Source of the DNA: an uncultured Gemmatimonadota bacterium
GTDB taxonomy: Bacteria > Gemmatimonadota > Gemmatimonadetes > Gemmatimonadales > Gemmatimonadaceae
Direction of reading: 5' to 3'
NCBI GenBank assembly: GCA_946480295.1
Contig: CAMLIT010000077.1
Location: forward strand, 1-21,370
Length of the DNA: 21,370 bases
Numbering within the stretch: the first letter of the stretch is position 1; each line of letters begins with the position of its first letter. Under the pieces are notes generated by a model. That model saw only the letters and a list, made by a program, of their open reading frames with translations, was not told where the DNA came from and did not search any database. A program made the position numbers and the translations under genes. Below are positions 13,389-20,640 of the stretch, piece by piece.

Positions 13389-13472
13389 TGCCGAAGGGGG
13401 GACTCGAACCCCCACGGGCGTACGCCCACTGCGCCCTGAACGCAGCGCGTCTACCAATTCCACCACTTCGGC
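13389..13472 (-). tRNA. tRNA-Leu, anticodon CAG
   Basis: On the minus strand an 84-base cloverleaf runs from GCCGAAG (5' acceptor arm, at 13472) to CTTCGGCA (13389). It has a D arm with GGTAGA, and an anticodon stem CTGCG/CGCAG enclosing the loop TTCAGGG, so the anticodon is CAG and reads the CUG codon abundant in this GC-rich genome. A long variable arm (GGGCGTACGCCC, self-complementary) is typical of class II tRNAs. The T arm is GGGGGTTCGAGTCCCCC. The 3' CCA is not encoded (CTGG follows A73) and must be added enzymatically. Confidence 0.96.
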
Positions 13473-13484
13473 TCGAAGCAACGG

Positions 13485-13513
13485 AAAGTATCCAGCGCCT
13501 TGATCGAAGTCAA
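13485..13513 (-). promoter_or_regulatory. Sigma-70-type promoter of the tRNA-Leu gene
   Basis: Read on the minus strand, TTGACT (13508-13513) and TACTTT (13485-13490) are separated by exactly 17 bases. Transcription would begin about 6-8 bases before the tRNA 5' end. This is the closest match to a consensus housekeeping promoter that I found in the window, fitting a highly expressed stable RNA. Confidence 0.75.
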
Positions 13514-13524
13514 CGCGACTTCGG

Positions 13525-13560
13525 TTGCTCGCACCGCACCGCGCACCTAAGTTGCGCAAC
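13525..13560 (+). promoter_or_regulatory. Candidate smpB promoter with a palindrome at the transcription start
   Basis: TTGCTC (13525-13530) and TAAGTT (13548-13553) are 17 bases apart on the + strand, diverging from the tRNA-Leu promoter. The -10 overlaps the perfect 10-base palindrome GTTGCGCAAC (13551-13560), which spans the expected start site. The palindrome could be an operator or chance. The predicted 5' leader to the smpB ATG is about 55 bases. Confidence 0.4.
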
Positions 13561-13615
13561 GGCGCGCCCATGGGACGCCGACCCTCGTTCTCGCCCGCCG
13601 CGGCGCACGCCCAGG

Positions 13616-14092
13616 ATGGCCAAGCACACCGAGAAACCTTCCGAGAACACCTCCGTCGCGCGGAACCGGCGCGCGCGGCACGATTATCAGATACTGGAGA
13701 CCCACGAGGCGGGGATCGTCCTCACCGGCTCCGAGGTGAAGTCGCTCCGCGTGGGGAAGGTGAATCTCAACGACGCTTATGGCATCGTGAAGGACGGTGA
13801 GGTGTACCTGCTCAACATGCATGTGTCGCCCTACGAGCAGGCCGGCCACTTCGGCCACGATCCCACGCGGTCGCGGAAGCTGTTGCTCCACCGGAAGGAG
13901 ATCCGTCGGTTGATCGGATCGGTCGAGCGGCAGGGACTGACGCTCATTCCCCTGGAGCTCTACTTCAACGCCAAGGGCGTGGCGAAGGTCACCCTGGCGC
14001 TCGGCAAGGGGAAGAAGCTCCACGACAAGCGTGATACCGAGCGCGAGCGGGATGCCGCGCGCGAGATCGCGCGCGCCACCCGGGTCCGATGA
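13616..14092 (+). CDS. smpB: SsrA-binding protein SmpB (trans-translation)
   Basis: The 158-residue protein is a normal-length SmpB, the partner that delivers tmRNA (SsrA) to stalled ribosomes. Visible family landmarks are the N-terminal NRRARHDYQILETHEAGIVL segment, the GSEVKSLR motif, NLNDAYGIVKDGEVYLLNMHVSPY, HDPTRSRKLLLH, and the basic C-terminal tail (GKGKKLHDKRDTERERDA), which enters the mRNA channel. The ATG at 13616 is chosen because SmpB proteins begin a short polar stretch before NRRARHDY; the open frame further upstream runs through the tRNA antisense and is not coding. The last four bases overlap the amidase start (ATGA). The tmRNA gene itself is not in the window. Confidence 0.96.
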   Translation: MAKHTEKPSENTSVARNRRARHDYQILETHEAGIVLTGSEVKSLRVGKVNLNDAYGIVKDGEVYLLNMHVSPYEQAGHFGHDPTRSRKLLLHRKEIRRLIGSVERQGLTLIPLELYFNAKGVAKVTLALGKGKKLHDKRDTERERDAAREIARATRVR

Positions 14093-15348
14093 TCGCCACC
14101 CTCGCCCTCGCCTTCCAGCTCGCGGCCGCGGCGGCCGGCTCGTCGTCCGCGAACGTGCTCGTCGTACGCAACGCCTCGCGGACGATTCGCGTGCCCCTCG
14201 TGGCGACGGCCGCCGGCCCGATGGTGCGCGTCGACGGGCTGGAGCCCGTGGTGAGCGCGTCCGTCCACCGCGTCGCGCCCGGCGAGTACGACGTCCGCAT
14301 CCTCGGCACGAAGATGCACTTCGAGAGCGGCGTCGCCGTCGTCAAGGTGGCGGAGCAGGTGCACCCGCTGGCGGCGGCGCCGATCGTGCTCCGCGGCGAG
14401 CTGCTCGTGCCGCTGCAGTTCGTCTCCGAGGTGCTGCCGACCATCGCGCCCGATCTCCGCTGGGACTCGCAGAACCGCGAGCTCGTCGCGTCGTCGCCAG
14501 CGGAGAGCGGTCGGCGCGTGCCGGCGCGGAAGGCCGCCGAGGAGCGCACGCCCGGCGACGACGTGCCGACGCGCGCCTCCTCGCACGAGCGGCGCAGCGA
14601 GAGCCACCGCGCGACGCGGAAGGTCCGCCGCACCGTCGTGGTGGACGCCGGGCACGGTGGGCCCGACAACGGCATGTCCGGGCCGATCGGCGGCGGTCCC
14701 AGGGTATACGAGAAGAACATCACCCTCGCCGTGGCGAAGAAGCTCGGCGCGGAGCTCCAGTCGCGCGGCGTGCACGTGGTCTACACCCGGACGACGGACA
14801 CCCTCATCGCGCTCTCCGATCGCGGCAAGATCGCCAACGACGCGGACGGGGATCTCTTCGTCTCCATCCACGTGAACGCGGCGAATCCGAACTGGAAGGA
14901 TCCGGGCGCGGCGCGCGGCTTCGAGACGTATTTCCTCGCCGAGGCGCGCACCGAGGACGCGCGGCGCGTCGAGCAGATGGAGAACGACGCCGTCCGCTTC
15001 GAGAACGGCCCCGCGGCATCGAAGGACGACCCGCTCGGCTTCATCATCGGCGACATGCTGCAGAACGAGCACCTGCGCGAATCGAACGAGCTGGCCGCGT
15101 CGATCCAGCACCATCTGGCGAAGGTGGAGCCCGGACCGAGTCGCGGGGTGAAGCAGGCCGGGTTCCGGGTGCTCGTGACCGCGTACATGCCCGCCGTGCT
15201 CGTGGAGATCGGCTTCGGCACCAACCCCGAGGAGGCGCGCTTCCTCACCACGCCGTCGAAGCAGAAGGAGATCGCGGATGCCGTCGCCGACGGCGTGATG
15301 GAGTACCTCCAGGGTTACGAGCGCCGCGTGAGCGGACCGGTCCAGTGA
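14089..15348 (+). CDS. N-acetylmuramoyl-L-alanine amidase (Amidase_3 family), secreted
   Basis: The 419-residue product starts with a short hydrophobic signal peptide (MIATLALAFQLAAAAAGSSS), which places it in the periplasm. Residues of about 22-140 form a beta-rich N-terminal region. Its end (RGELLVPLQFVSEVLPTIAPDLRWD) resembles the copper-amine-oxidase-like N domain often attached to cell-wall amidases. A charged linker follows (about 143-180). The zinc-dependent catalytic domain then begins at VVVDAGHGG, with ligands His189, Glu208, His261 (SIHVNA) and catalytic Glu373 (VEIGFGTN). It cleaves the amide bond between MurNAc and the stem peptide of peptidoglycan. It begins within the smpB stop and ends overlapping the pyrD start by 4 bases. 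Confidence 0.93.
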   Translation: MIATLALAFQLAAAAAGSSSANVLVVRNASRTIRVPLVATAAGPMVRVDGLEPVVSASVHRVAPGEYDVRILGTKMHFESGVAVVKVAEQVHPLAAAPIVLRGELLVPLQFVSEVLPTIAPDLRWDSQNRELVASSPAESGRRVPARKAAEERTPGDDVPTRASSHERRSESHRATRKVRRTVVVDAGHGGPDNGMSGPIGGGPRVYEKNITLAVAKKLGAELQSRGVHVVYTRTTDTLIALSDRGKIANDADGDLFVSIHVNAANPNWKDPGAARGFETYFLAEARTEDARRVEQMENDAVRFENGPAASKDDPLGFIIGDMLQNEHLRESNELAASIQHHLAKVEPGPSRGVKQAGFRVLVTAYMPAVLVEIGFGTNPEEARFLTTPSKQKEIADAVADGVMEYLQGYERRVSGPVQ

Positions 15349-16304
15349 CCGACGCATCGCGGCTGTCCACCGTCGTCGCGAAGCTCACCTTCCAGAATCC
15401 GATCCTGCTCGCCGCCGGCACCGCCGCGTACGGGCGCGAGCTCGCCGACGTCATGAACATCGACGCGCTCGGCGGCTTCGTCACGAAGGCGGTCTCCGTC
15501 GAGCCGCGGAAGGGCGCGCCGGCGCCGCGCGTCGCGGAGTTCGAGGGCGGGATGATGAACGCCGTCGGGCTGGCGAACCCCGGCCTCGAGGAGGTTCGGG
15601 ACGCGCACCTGCCCTGGCTGGCGACGCACCTCCCGCACGCGCGCAAGCTCGTCAACGTCGTCGGCAACGCGGTCGATGATTTCGAGCGCGTGGTGGCCAC
15701 GCTCGACGCCGCGGCTGGTCCGTGGAGCGCCGGATCGTCGGGCGGGATCGACGGCTTCGAGCTGAACCTGAGCTGCCCCAACGTGAAGGCGGGTGGGCTC
15801 GAGTTCGGGGCGAATCCCGAGACGCTCCGCGCCGTGGTGTCGACGGCGCGCGCGGCCACGAGCCGGCCGCTGTTCGTGAAGCTCTCGCCGACGCTGCCGA
15901 AGATCGCGGAGGCGGCGCAGGCGGCGGTGGATGCCGGGGCAGACGCCGTCACGCTGGTGAACACGCTGCCGGGGCTGCTCGTGGACGTCGAGCGGCGGCG
16001 TCCGGTGCTCGGCTTCGGCACCGGCGGGGTGAGCGGGGCGGCGCTCCTGCCGGTCGGCGTGCTGGCGACCTGGCGCGTGAGTCGGGCGGTGCGCGTGCCG
16101 ATCCTGGGGATCGGCGGCGTGCGCACGGCGGAGGACGCGCTGCAGTACCTGATGGCGGGCGCCTCGCTCGTGGGAGTGGGGACTGCGGCGCTGCGGGACC
16201 CGCGGCAGCCGGAGCGCATCGTGCGCGCCCTCGACCACTGGTGCGCGCGCCACGGCGTGCGGTCGGTGGCGGATCTGGTGGGGACCCTGGAGTGGCCAAC
16301 GTGA
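15345..16304 (+). CDS. pyrD: Dihydroorotate dehydrogenase, class 1B-like catalytic subunit
   Basis: The 319-residue flavoprotein oxidises dihydroorotate to orotate in pyrimidine synthesis. It has the N-terminal FQNPILLAAGTAAYG motif, the substrate loop LNLSCPNVKAGG with catalytic-base Cys144 (class 1, where class 2 enzymes use Ser), FVKLSPTLPKI, VTLVNTLPG, and the FMN phosphate-binding GIGGVRTAEDA and VGVGTAAL motifs. Class 1B enzymes normally pair with the Fe-S/FAD subunit PyrK, which is not in this window. The start is GTG overlapping the amidase stop (GTGA), chosen because the domain begins at residue 7; the long upstream open frame lies in the amidase gene. It is coupled to pyrF downstream by another GTGA overlap. 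Confidence 0.95.
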   Translation: MTDASRLSTVVAKLTFQNPILLAAGTAAYGRELADVMNIDALGGFVTKAVSVEPRKGAPAPRVAEFEGGMMNAVGLANPGLEEVRDAHLPWLATHLPHARKLVNVVGNAVDDFERVVATLDAAAGPWSAGSSGGIDGFELNLSCPNVKAGGLEFGANPETLRAVVSTARAATSRPLFVKLSPTLPKIAEAAQAAVDAGADAVTLVNTLPGLLVDVERRRPVLGFGTGGVSGAALLPVGVLATWRVSRAVRVPILGIGGVRTAEDALQYLMAGASLVGVGTAALRDPRQPERIVRALDHWCARHGVRSVADLVGTLEWPT

Positions 16305-17017
16305 CAACGACGCCGATCGTCGCGCTGGACGTGCCGAGCACGGCCGACGCGCTGGGGCTGGTGGAGCGCCTCGGAAGCCTCTGCCGCTTCTACAAGGTGG
16401 GCTCGGAGCTCTTCACCGCGGCGGGCCCGCGCATCATCGGCGTGCTCGTGGATCGCGGCTGCGACGTCTTCCTCGACCTCAAGTTTCACGACATCCCGAA
16501 CACCGTGGCGGGCGCGGTGCGGAGCGCCGCCGAGCTCGGGGTGCGGCTGGTGACCGTGCACGCCTCCGGTGGCGAGACGATGCTGAAGGCGGCGGTGGCC
16601 GCGGCGGCGGAGCGGGGGCGGGGGTGCGGCATCCTCGCGGTGACGGTGCTGACGTCGCTCGACGCGGCGCAGCTCGGCCGGGCGTGGGGGCGTTCGGACA
16701 CCGTGGACCCGACGGCGGAGGTGCTGCGCCTGGCCGGAGTGGCCGCGCAGGCCGGCGTGTACGGCGTGGTGTGCAGCGGGCAGGAGGCGGCTGCGGTGCA
16801 CGAGCGGCACCCGGAGCTCGCGGTGCTGGTGCCGGGAGTGCGGCTCGCCGGGGGCGCGACGCAGGACCAGGCGCGGGTGGTGACGCCGGCGACAGCGTCG
16901 GCGGTCGGGGCGCGGTACGTCGTGCTCGGGCGAACGGTGACGCGGGCGGAGGATCCGCGCCTGGCGATGGAGCGGGTGCTCCAGGAGCTGGGACACCAGG
17001 GGGAGGCGCGCGGATGA
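16301..17017 (+). CDS. pyrF: Orotidine-5'-phosphate decarboxylase
   Basis: The 238-residue TIM-barrel enzyme makes UMP from OMP. The signature DLKFHDIPNTV starts at residue 59, giving Asp59, catalytic Lys61 and Asp64. Other landmarks are the opening VALDVPS, YKVGSELF, HASGG, the VTVLTSL segment, VCSG, the phosphate-binding VLVPGVRLAGG and the closing YVVLGRTVTRAEDP. The start is GTG inside the pyrD stop (GTGA); the frame is open further upstream, but that is a shadow of pyrD. Pairing with pyrD puts two consecutive steps of UMP synthesis in one transcript. Its stop is followed by 91 bases that carry the ribosomal-operon promoter. Confidence 0.96.
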   Translation: MTTTPIVALDVPSTADALGLVERLGSLCRFYKVGSELFTAAGPRIIGVLVDRGCDVFLDLKFHDIPNTVAGAVRSAAELGVRLVTVHASGGETMLKAAVAAAAERGRGCGILAVTVLTSLDAAQLGRAWGRSDTVDPTAEVLRLAGVAAQAGVYGVVCSGQEAAAVHERHPELAVLVPGVRLAGGATQDQARVVTPATASAVGARYVVLGRTVTRAEDPRLAMERVLQELGHQGEARG

Positions 17018-17034
17018 GGCGACGCATGCGTCAC

Positions 17035-17063
17035 TTGCGTGAAGTTGCGGTGCCCGTTAGCGT
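17035..17063 (+). promoter_or_regulatory. Candidate promoter of the alpha ribosomal operon
   Basis: TTGCGT (17035-17040) and TAGCGT (17058-17063) are 17 bases apart in the 91-base gap between pyrF and rpmJ. This part of the gap is noticeably less GC-rich than the genes. A start near 17070 would give a leader of about 40 bases. Hexamer matches are moderate, so this is a proposal. Confidence 0.4.
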
Positions 17064-17108
17064 TAAGGTCTGGCCGCAAAATCAACGCATTCAAGGACCG
17101 GAGCGCCT

Positions 17109-17225
17109 GTGAAAGTCCGCAGCAGCGTGAAGCCGATCTGCGAGCACTGCAAGGTCGTGAAGCGAAACGGCGTGACTCGCATCATCTGCAAGCGCAACCC
17201 CAAGCACAAGCAGCGTCAGGGCTGA
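17109..17225 (+). CDS. rpmJ: 50S ribosomal protein L36 (bL36)
   Basis: The product has 38 residues: it begins [20 protein letters not shown] and ends [15 protein letters not shown]. This is the zinc-binding form of L36, with ligands Cys11, Cys14, Cys27 and His33. The start is GTG, preceded by a GGACCGGAG purine stretch. It opens the alpha operon here and lies 3 bases before rpsM. It is very short but the family match over its whole length is unmistakable. Confidence 0.96.
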   Translation: MKVRSSVKPICEHCKVVKRNGVTRIICKRNPKHKQRQG

Positions 17226-17228
17226 CCA

Positions 17229-17606
17229 ATGGCTCGTATTGCTGGCGTCGATCTCCCGCGTGACAAGAAGGTCGAGATCGGCCTTACGTACATCTATGGC
17301 ATCGGGCGCCGTACGGCGCGCCAGCTCGTCGAGAAGACGGGCGTGGACGCGTCGCTGCGCATCCGCGACCTCAACGATGCCGACGTGAACAAGCTTCGGC
17401 AGGCGATCGAGCGCGACCACAAGGTCGAGGGCGCGCTTCGCACCGAGATCGCGATGAACATCAAGCGATTGATGGACATTGGCTCGTATCGGGGGATTCG
17501 CCACCGTCGCGGGCTGCCGGTTCGGGGACAGCGGACGCACACGAACGCGCGCACCAAGAAGGGTCCGCGTCGGGCGATCGCCGGAAAGAAGAAGGTGACC
17601 AAGTAA
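17229..17606 (+). CDS. rpsM: 30S ribosomal protein S13 (uS13)
   Basis: The 125-residue protein has the S13 opening [20 protein letters not shown], the helix-two-turn-helix [20 protein letters not shown], the basic [31 protein letters not shown] segment (here with NARTKK) and a lysine-rich tail that reaches tRNA at the P site. It sits in the head of the 30S subunit. Its TAA shares one base with the rpsK ATG (TAATG), implying translational coupling in the operon. Confidence 0.98.
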   Translation: MARIAGVDLPRDKKVEIGLTYIYGIGRRTARQLVEKTGVDASLRIRDLNDADVNKLRQAIERDHKVEGALRTEIAMNIKRLMDIGSYRGIRHRRGLPVRGQRTHTNARTKKGPRRAIAGKKKVTK

Positions 17607-17983
17607 TGGCGACGGGTAAAAAGTCGAAGCGGGTCGTCGAGGCGGAGGGGATCGCGCACATCAACGCGACCTTCAACAACACGACGGTCACGATCACGGA
17701 CATGCACGGCAACGCCGTGTCGTGGGGGTCCTCCGGCAAGGCCGGGTTCAAGGGGTCGAAGAAGAGCACGCCGTTCGCGGCGACCGTCGCCGCCGAGCAG
17801 TGCGCGCGCGAGGCGATGGGGCAGGGCGTCAAGCGGGTGCACGTGCGCGTGCAGGGGCCGGGGAGCGGGCGGGAGTCCGCGATCCAGGCGCTGGCCGCCG
17901 CCGGGCTCCAGGTCAAGTCGATCCGCGACGTCACGCCGATCCCGCACAACGGCTGCCGTCCCCCCAAGCGGCGGAGGGTCTGA
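17606..17983 (+). CDS. rpsK: 30S ribosomal protein S11 (uS11)
   Basis: The 125-residue S11 carries the family landmarks [56 protein letters not shown], the [13 protein letters not shown] loop and the C-terminal [18 protein letters not shown]. It lines the mRNA exit region of the 30S platform. The DVTPIPHNG Asn-Gly pair is the known isoaspartate-prone site in this family. It lies 3 bases upstream of rpsD. Confidence 0.98.
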   Translation: MATGKKSKRVVEAEGIAHINATFNNTTVTITDMHGNAVSWGSSGKAGFKGSKKSTPFAATVAAEQCAREAMGQGVKRVHVRVQGPGSGRESAIQALAAAGLQVKSIRDVTPIPHNGCRPPKRRRV

Positions 17984-17986
17984 CCG

Positions 17987-18622
17987 ATGGGCCGCTACGT
18001 TGGGGCGAGCTGCAAGCAGTGCCGCCGCGAAGGTACGAAGCTGTTCCTGAAGGGGACGAAGTGCTTCACGGACAAGTGCCCGGTCGAGCGCCGGCCGTAT
18101 GCGCCGGGCCAGCACGGGCAGAGCACGGCGCGCCGGCGGAAGTCGTCGGAGTACGCGAAGCAGCTCCGTGAGAAGCAGAAGATCAAGCGCATCTACGGCG
18201 TGAGCGAGGCGCAGTTCCGGAACACCTTCGAGAAGGTGTCCACGATGCCCGGCATCACGGGGCACAACCTGCTCGCCGCGCTGGAGAGCCGGCTCGACAA
18301 CATGATCTACCGTCTGGGCTTCGCGCCGAGCCGCAAGGCCGCGCGGCAGTTCATCCGGCACCGGCACGTCGAGGTGAACGGGAAGACGGTGGACATCCCG
18401 AGCTACCTCGTGCAGCCGGGCCAGGAGATCCGCGTCCGCCAGAAGAGCCGCGAGTCCGTGATGGTGGCGGCGGCGATGGATCAGGCGTCGCGGGGCGCGC
18501 CGCTGTCGTGGCTCGCCGTGGACCGGGAGACGTTCAGCGGCCGGATGCTGGAGCGTCCGACCCGCCCGAACATCCCGATCGCCGCCCAGGAGCAGCTGGT
18601 CGTCGAGCTGTACTCGAAATAA
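17987..18622 (+). CDS. rpsD: 30S ribosomal protein S4 (uS4), zinc-binding form
   Basis: The 211-residue S4 has four cysteines near its N-terminus, Cys9, Cys12, Cys26 and Cys31 (CKQC, KCFTDKC), so it is the zinc-containing form found in many non-proteobacterial lineages. The S4 RNA-binding domain follows (LESRLDNMIYRLGFAPSRKAARQFIRHRHVEVNG, read in two parts), and the end is VVELYSK. S4 is a primary 16S rRNA binder and, in several bacteria, an autorepressor of this operon. The gene is separated from rpoA by 249 bases containing an inverted heptamer element, an unusually wide gap for this operon. Confidence 0.98.
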   Translation: MGRYVGASCKQCRREGTKLFLKGTKCFTDKCPVERRPYAPGQHGQSTARRRKSSEYAKQLREKQKIKRIYGVSEAQFRNTFEKVSTMPGITGHNLLAALESRLDNMIYRLGFAPSRKAARQFIRHRHVEVNGKTVDIPSYLVQPGQEIRVRQKSRESVMVAAAMDQASRGAPLSWLAVDRETFSGRMLERPTRPNIPIAAQEQLVVELYSK

Positions 18623-18628
18623 CAGCGT

Positions 18629-18759
18629 CGAGGGTCGAGGGGAGAGGGTCGAGACGTCAGCGATCAGTGGGCTAGAAATCAGGAGATGGACAGAGCGTTA
18701 CTACTTCCTGGTTCCTCGATCACTGCACCACTCTCTCGACCCACGCCCCTCGACCCTCG
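18629..18759. repeat. Inverted heptamer-type element between rpsD and rpoA
   Basis: Two 26-base arms, 18629-18654 and 18734-18759, are reverse complements at 24 of 26 positions and are built from the motif CGAGGGT/ACCCTCG. They are separated by about 79 bases that are less GC-rich than the genes (TACTACTTCCTGGTTCC and similar). The total length of about 131 bases, terminal inverted repeats and no coding capacity give it a MITE-like shape. No target duplication is obvious. The same heptamer forms the array inside the E1 alpha gene (1121-1202). Confidence 0.8.
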
Positions 18760-18871
18760 CCACTGCAGTAACAGGTCGGAGCCTTCACCTCCATTCGAGC
18801 CTGCCGCGCGTGAAGGGCGGGGCAGGGCGATGCCGGGACGACACCCGGCAAGACCACTCAGGTACGCAATC

Positions 18872-19945
18872 ATGCCGAACACCATCGATCTCCGCGGCCT
18901 CGTCCGCCCGCAGCTGGTCGAAGCGACCAAGCGCGAAGACAACCCCTACGTCGCCGAGTTCCGGCTGCAGCCGCTGGAGCGCGGCTTCGGCCACACCCTC
19001 GGCAACGCGATGCGGCGGATGCTGCTGTCGTCGCTGCGCGGCTCCGCCGTGTGGGGGTTCCGGATCGACGGCGTCGTGCACGAGCACCAGACGATTCCCG
19101 GCGTGGTGGAGGACGTCCACCAGATCATCGGGAACCTGAAGACGCTCACGCTCACCCTGGCCGACGACGTCGAGGAGGCGGTGCTCCGCATCGCGAAGTC
19201 GGATGCCGGCCCGGTGACCGCGGGCGACATCATGGCCAGCGGCGGCGTGCGCGTCGTCGATCCCGGCCATCACCTCTTCACGCTGCAGGACGATCGCGAC
19301 ATCGCGATGGACCTCTACGTGAACAAGGGGCGCGGCTACGTCGAGGCGGACCAGCACCCGATGGATCGCGGGCTGCCGGTGGACCTCGTGCGCATCGACT
19401 CGATCTACAACCCGGTGCGCCGGGCGAACTTCACCGTCGCCGAGACGCGCGTCGGGCAGCGCACGGACTACGATCGGCTCACGCTCACCGTCGAGACGAA
19501 CGGCACGATCACGCCGGAAGAGGCGGTCAGCTACGCCGCCGCGCTCACGCAGACGCACTTCCAGTACTTCGTCGAGTTCGGGTCGCACCTCGCCGCCCCG
19601 CCGGGGCAGCTCGATGCGTCCATGGGCGGCGACGCGCAGAAGCTGGCGCAGGTGCTGCGCACGCCGATCGACGATCTCGAGCTCTCGGTGCGGTCGGTGA
19701 ACTCGCTCAAGAACTCGAACATCCGGACCCTCGGCGACCTGGTGCGCCAGACCGAGAGCCAGATTCTGCAGGTCAAGAACTTCGGGAAGAAGTCGCTCCA
19801 GGAGATCGCCGATCTCCTCGAGCGCGAGGGACTGAATTTCGGGATGCGGTTCGAGGAGAGCCCGGATGGCGGGGTGCGCGTGCTGGATTGGGGCACGCCG
19901 CCGAGCCGGGCCGCCGCCGCGGCGCCCGAGGACATGGAGGAATAA
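18872..19945 (+). CDS. rpoA: DNA-directed RNA polymerase subunit alpha
   Basis: The 357-residue protein begins MPNTIDLRGLVRPQLVEATK and has the N-terminal dimerisation domain (FRLQPLERGFGHTLGNAMRR, LLSSLRGSAVWGFRIDGVVHE) and a C-terminal domain with the helix-hairpin-helix DDLELSVRSVNSLKNSNIRT / NFGKKSLQEIADLL. The latter contacts UP elements and activators. I chose the ATG at 18872, with AGG 9 bases upstream, because alpha subunits begin just before this sequence; the longer frame from 18686 would translate the inverted repeat. The C-terminal extension after the CTD (DGGVRVLDWGTPPSRAAAAAPEDMEE) is longer than in E. coli alpha. It is followed after 3 bases by rplQ. Confidence 0.97.
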   Translation: MPNTIDLRGLVRPQLVEATKREDNPYVAEFRLQPLERGFGHTLGNAMRRMLLSSLRGSAVWGFRIDGVVHEHQTIPGVVEDVHQIIGNLKTLTLTLADDVEEAVLRIAKSDAGPVTAGDIMASGGVRVVDPGHHLFTLQDDRDIAMDLYVNKGRGYVEADQHPMDRGLPVDLVRIDSIYNPVRRANFTVAETRVGQRTDYDRLTLTVETNGTITPEEAVSYAAALTQTHFQYFVEFGSHLAAPPGQLDASMGGDAQKLAQVLRTPIDDLELSVRSVNSLKNSNIRTLGDLVRQTESQILQVKNFGKKSLQEIADLLEREGLNFGMRFEESPDGGVRVLDWGTPPSRAAAAAPEDMEE

Positions 19946-19948
19946 GCA

Positions 19949-20305
19949 ATGCGGCATCGCAAGGCCGGGCGGCAGCTGCGCCGCACGAGTGAGCAGAAGC
20001 TCGCCCTCATGCGCAACCTCGCGTCGTCCCTCATCGAGCACGGCTCGATCGAGACCACCGAGGCGAAGGCGAAGGAGCTGCGTCCGTTCGTCGAGAAGCT
20101 GATCACGAAGGCGCGCACGGGCACGCTGCACGCCCGCCGGCTCGCCGGACGGCACATCCAGAAGCGGGAGACCGCCGACAAGCTGTTCAAGGAGGTCGGG
20201 CCGAAGTTCGCCTCGCGGCCCGGCGGGTACACGCGCATCCTCAAGACCGGCTTCCGCAAGGGAGACGGCGCCGAGATGGCGCGCATCGAGCTGATCGAGG
20301 GCTGA
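19949..20305 (+). CDS. rplQ: 50S ribosomal protein L17 (bL17)
   Basis: The 118-residue protein has the L17 signature MRHRKAGRQLRRTSEQKLAL, then MRNLASSLIEHGSIETTEAKAKELRPFVEKLIT and the end GGYTRILKTGFRKGDGAEMARIELIE. It lies near the polypeptide exit tunnel in the 50S subunit. The ATG lies 3 bases after the rpoA stop, the usual place for this gene at the end of the alpha operon; here one more ribosomal gene follows after 3 bases. Confidence 0.98.
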   Translation: MRHRKAGRQLRRTSEQKLALMRNLASSLIEHGSIETTEAKAKELRPFVEKLITKARTGTLHARRLAGRHIQKRETADKLFKEVGPKFASRPGGYTRILKTGFRKGDGAEMARIELIEG

Positions 20306-20308
20306 CCA

Positions 20309-20527
20309 ATGCCGATCCAGAGAAACCGCTGCTATTCGTGCGGCAAGGGCGTGACGTTCGGGAACAACCGCTCGCACGCGAACAACAAGGTCCGCCGCAC
20401 CTGGAAGCCGAACCTCCAGGTCGCGCGCGTCGTCGCCGACGGCAAGATCGTGAAGGTGAAGGTCTGCACGCGCTGTCTCGCCGCGGGCAAGATCAAGCGC
20501 GCGCCGCGGGGCACCGTCGCCGCGTAG
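20309..20527 (+). CDS. rpmB: 50S ribosomal protein L28 (bL28), zinc-binding form
   Basis: The 72-residue protein starts MPIQRNRCYSCGKGVTFGNN, continues SHANNKVRRTWKPNLQVARV and closes with VCTRCLAAGKIKRAPRGTVAA. Two CxxC pairs (Cys8/Cys11 and Cys53/Cys56) mark the zinc-binding form of L28. It is added directly behind rplQ, a position not found in the classical E. coli alpha operon, where rpmB pairs with rpmG. It ends 33 bases before a strong terminator. Confidence 0.97.
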   Translation: MPIQRNRCYSCGKGVTFGNNRSHANNKVRRTWKPNLQVARVVADGKIVKVKVCTRCLAAGKIKRAPRGTVAA

Positions 20528-20560
20528 CGGCGGCCGTGCAGTCCCCGATCGGTCGCCTTG

Positions 20561-20588
20561 AAAGGGAGCCTGCGGGGCTCCCTTTTTT
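20561..20588 (+). terminator. Rho-independent terminator of the alpha ribosomal operon
   Basis: AAAGGGAGCC (20561-20570) pairs perfectly with GGCTCCCTTT (20576-20585) around a 5-base loop, and the run of six T (20583-20588) follows. It is a textbook intrinsic terminator closing the transcript behind rpmB. Confidence 0.93.
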
Positions 20589-20640
20589 GCGCGTGGACTT
20601 CACGGCTGATCGTACCCAGAACTCTCCCTCAGGACCGTAA

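Noticed and set aside
13388..13615. N-terminal extension of smpB upstream of 13616
   Set aside because: The frame runs antisense through the tRNA-Leu gene and its promoter, and SmpB needs no such extension.
14031..15344. Extended 757-residue frame ending in pyrD
   Set aside because: Everything before 15345 is an out-of-frame reading of the amidase gene; the PyrD domain starts right after the GTG at 15345.
18686..18871. A 62-residue N-terminal extension of rpoA
   Set aside because: It would translate through the inverted repeat element and has no family similarity. Alpha subunits begin close to the ATG at 18872.
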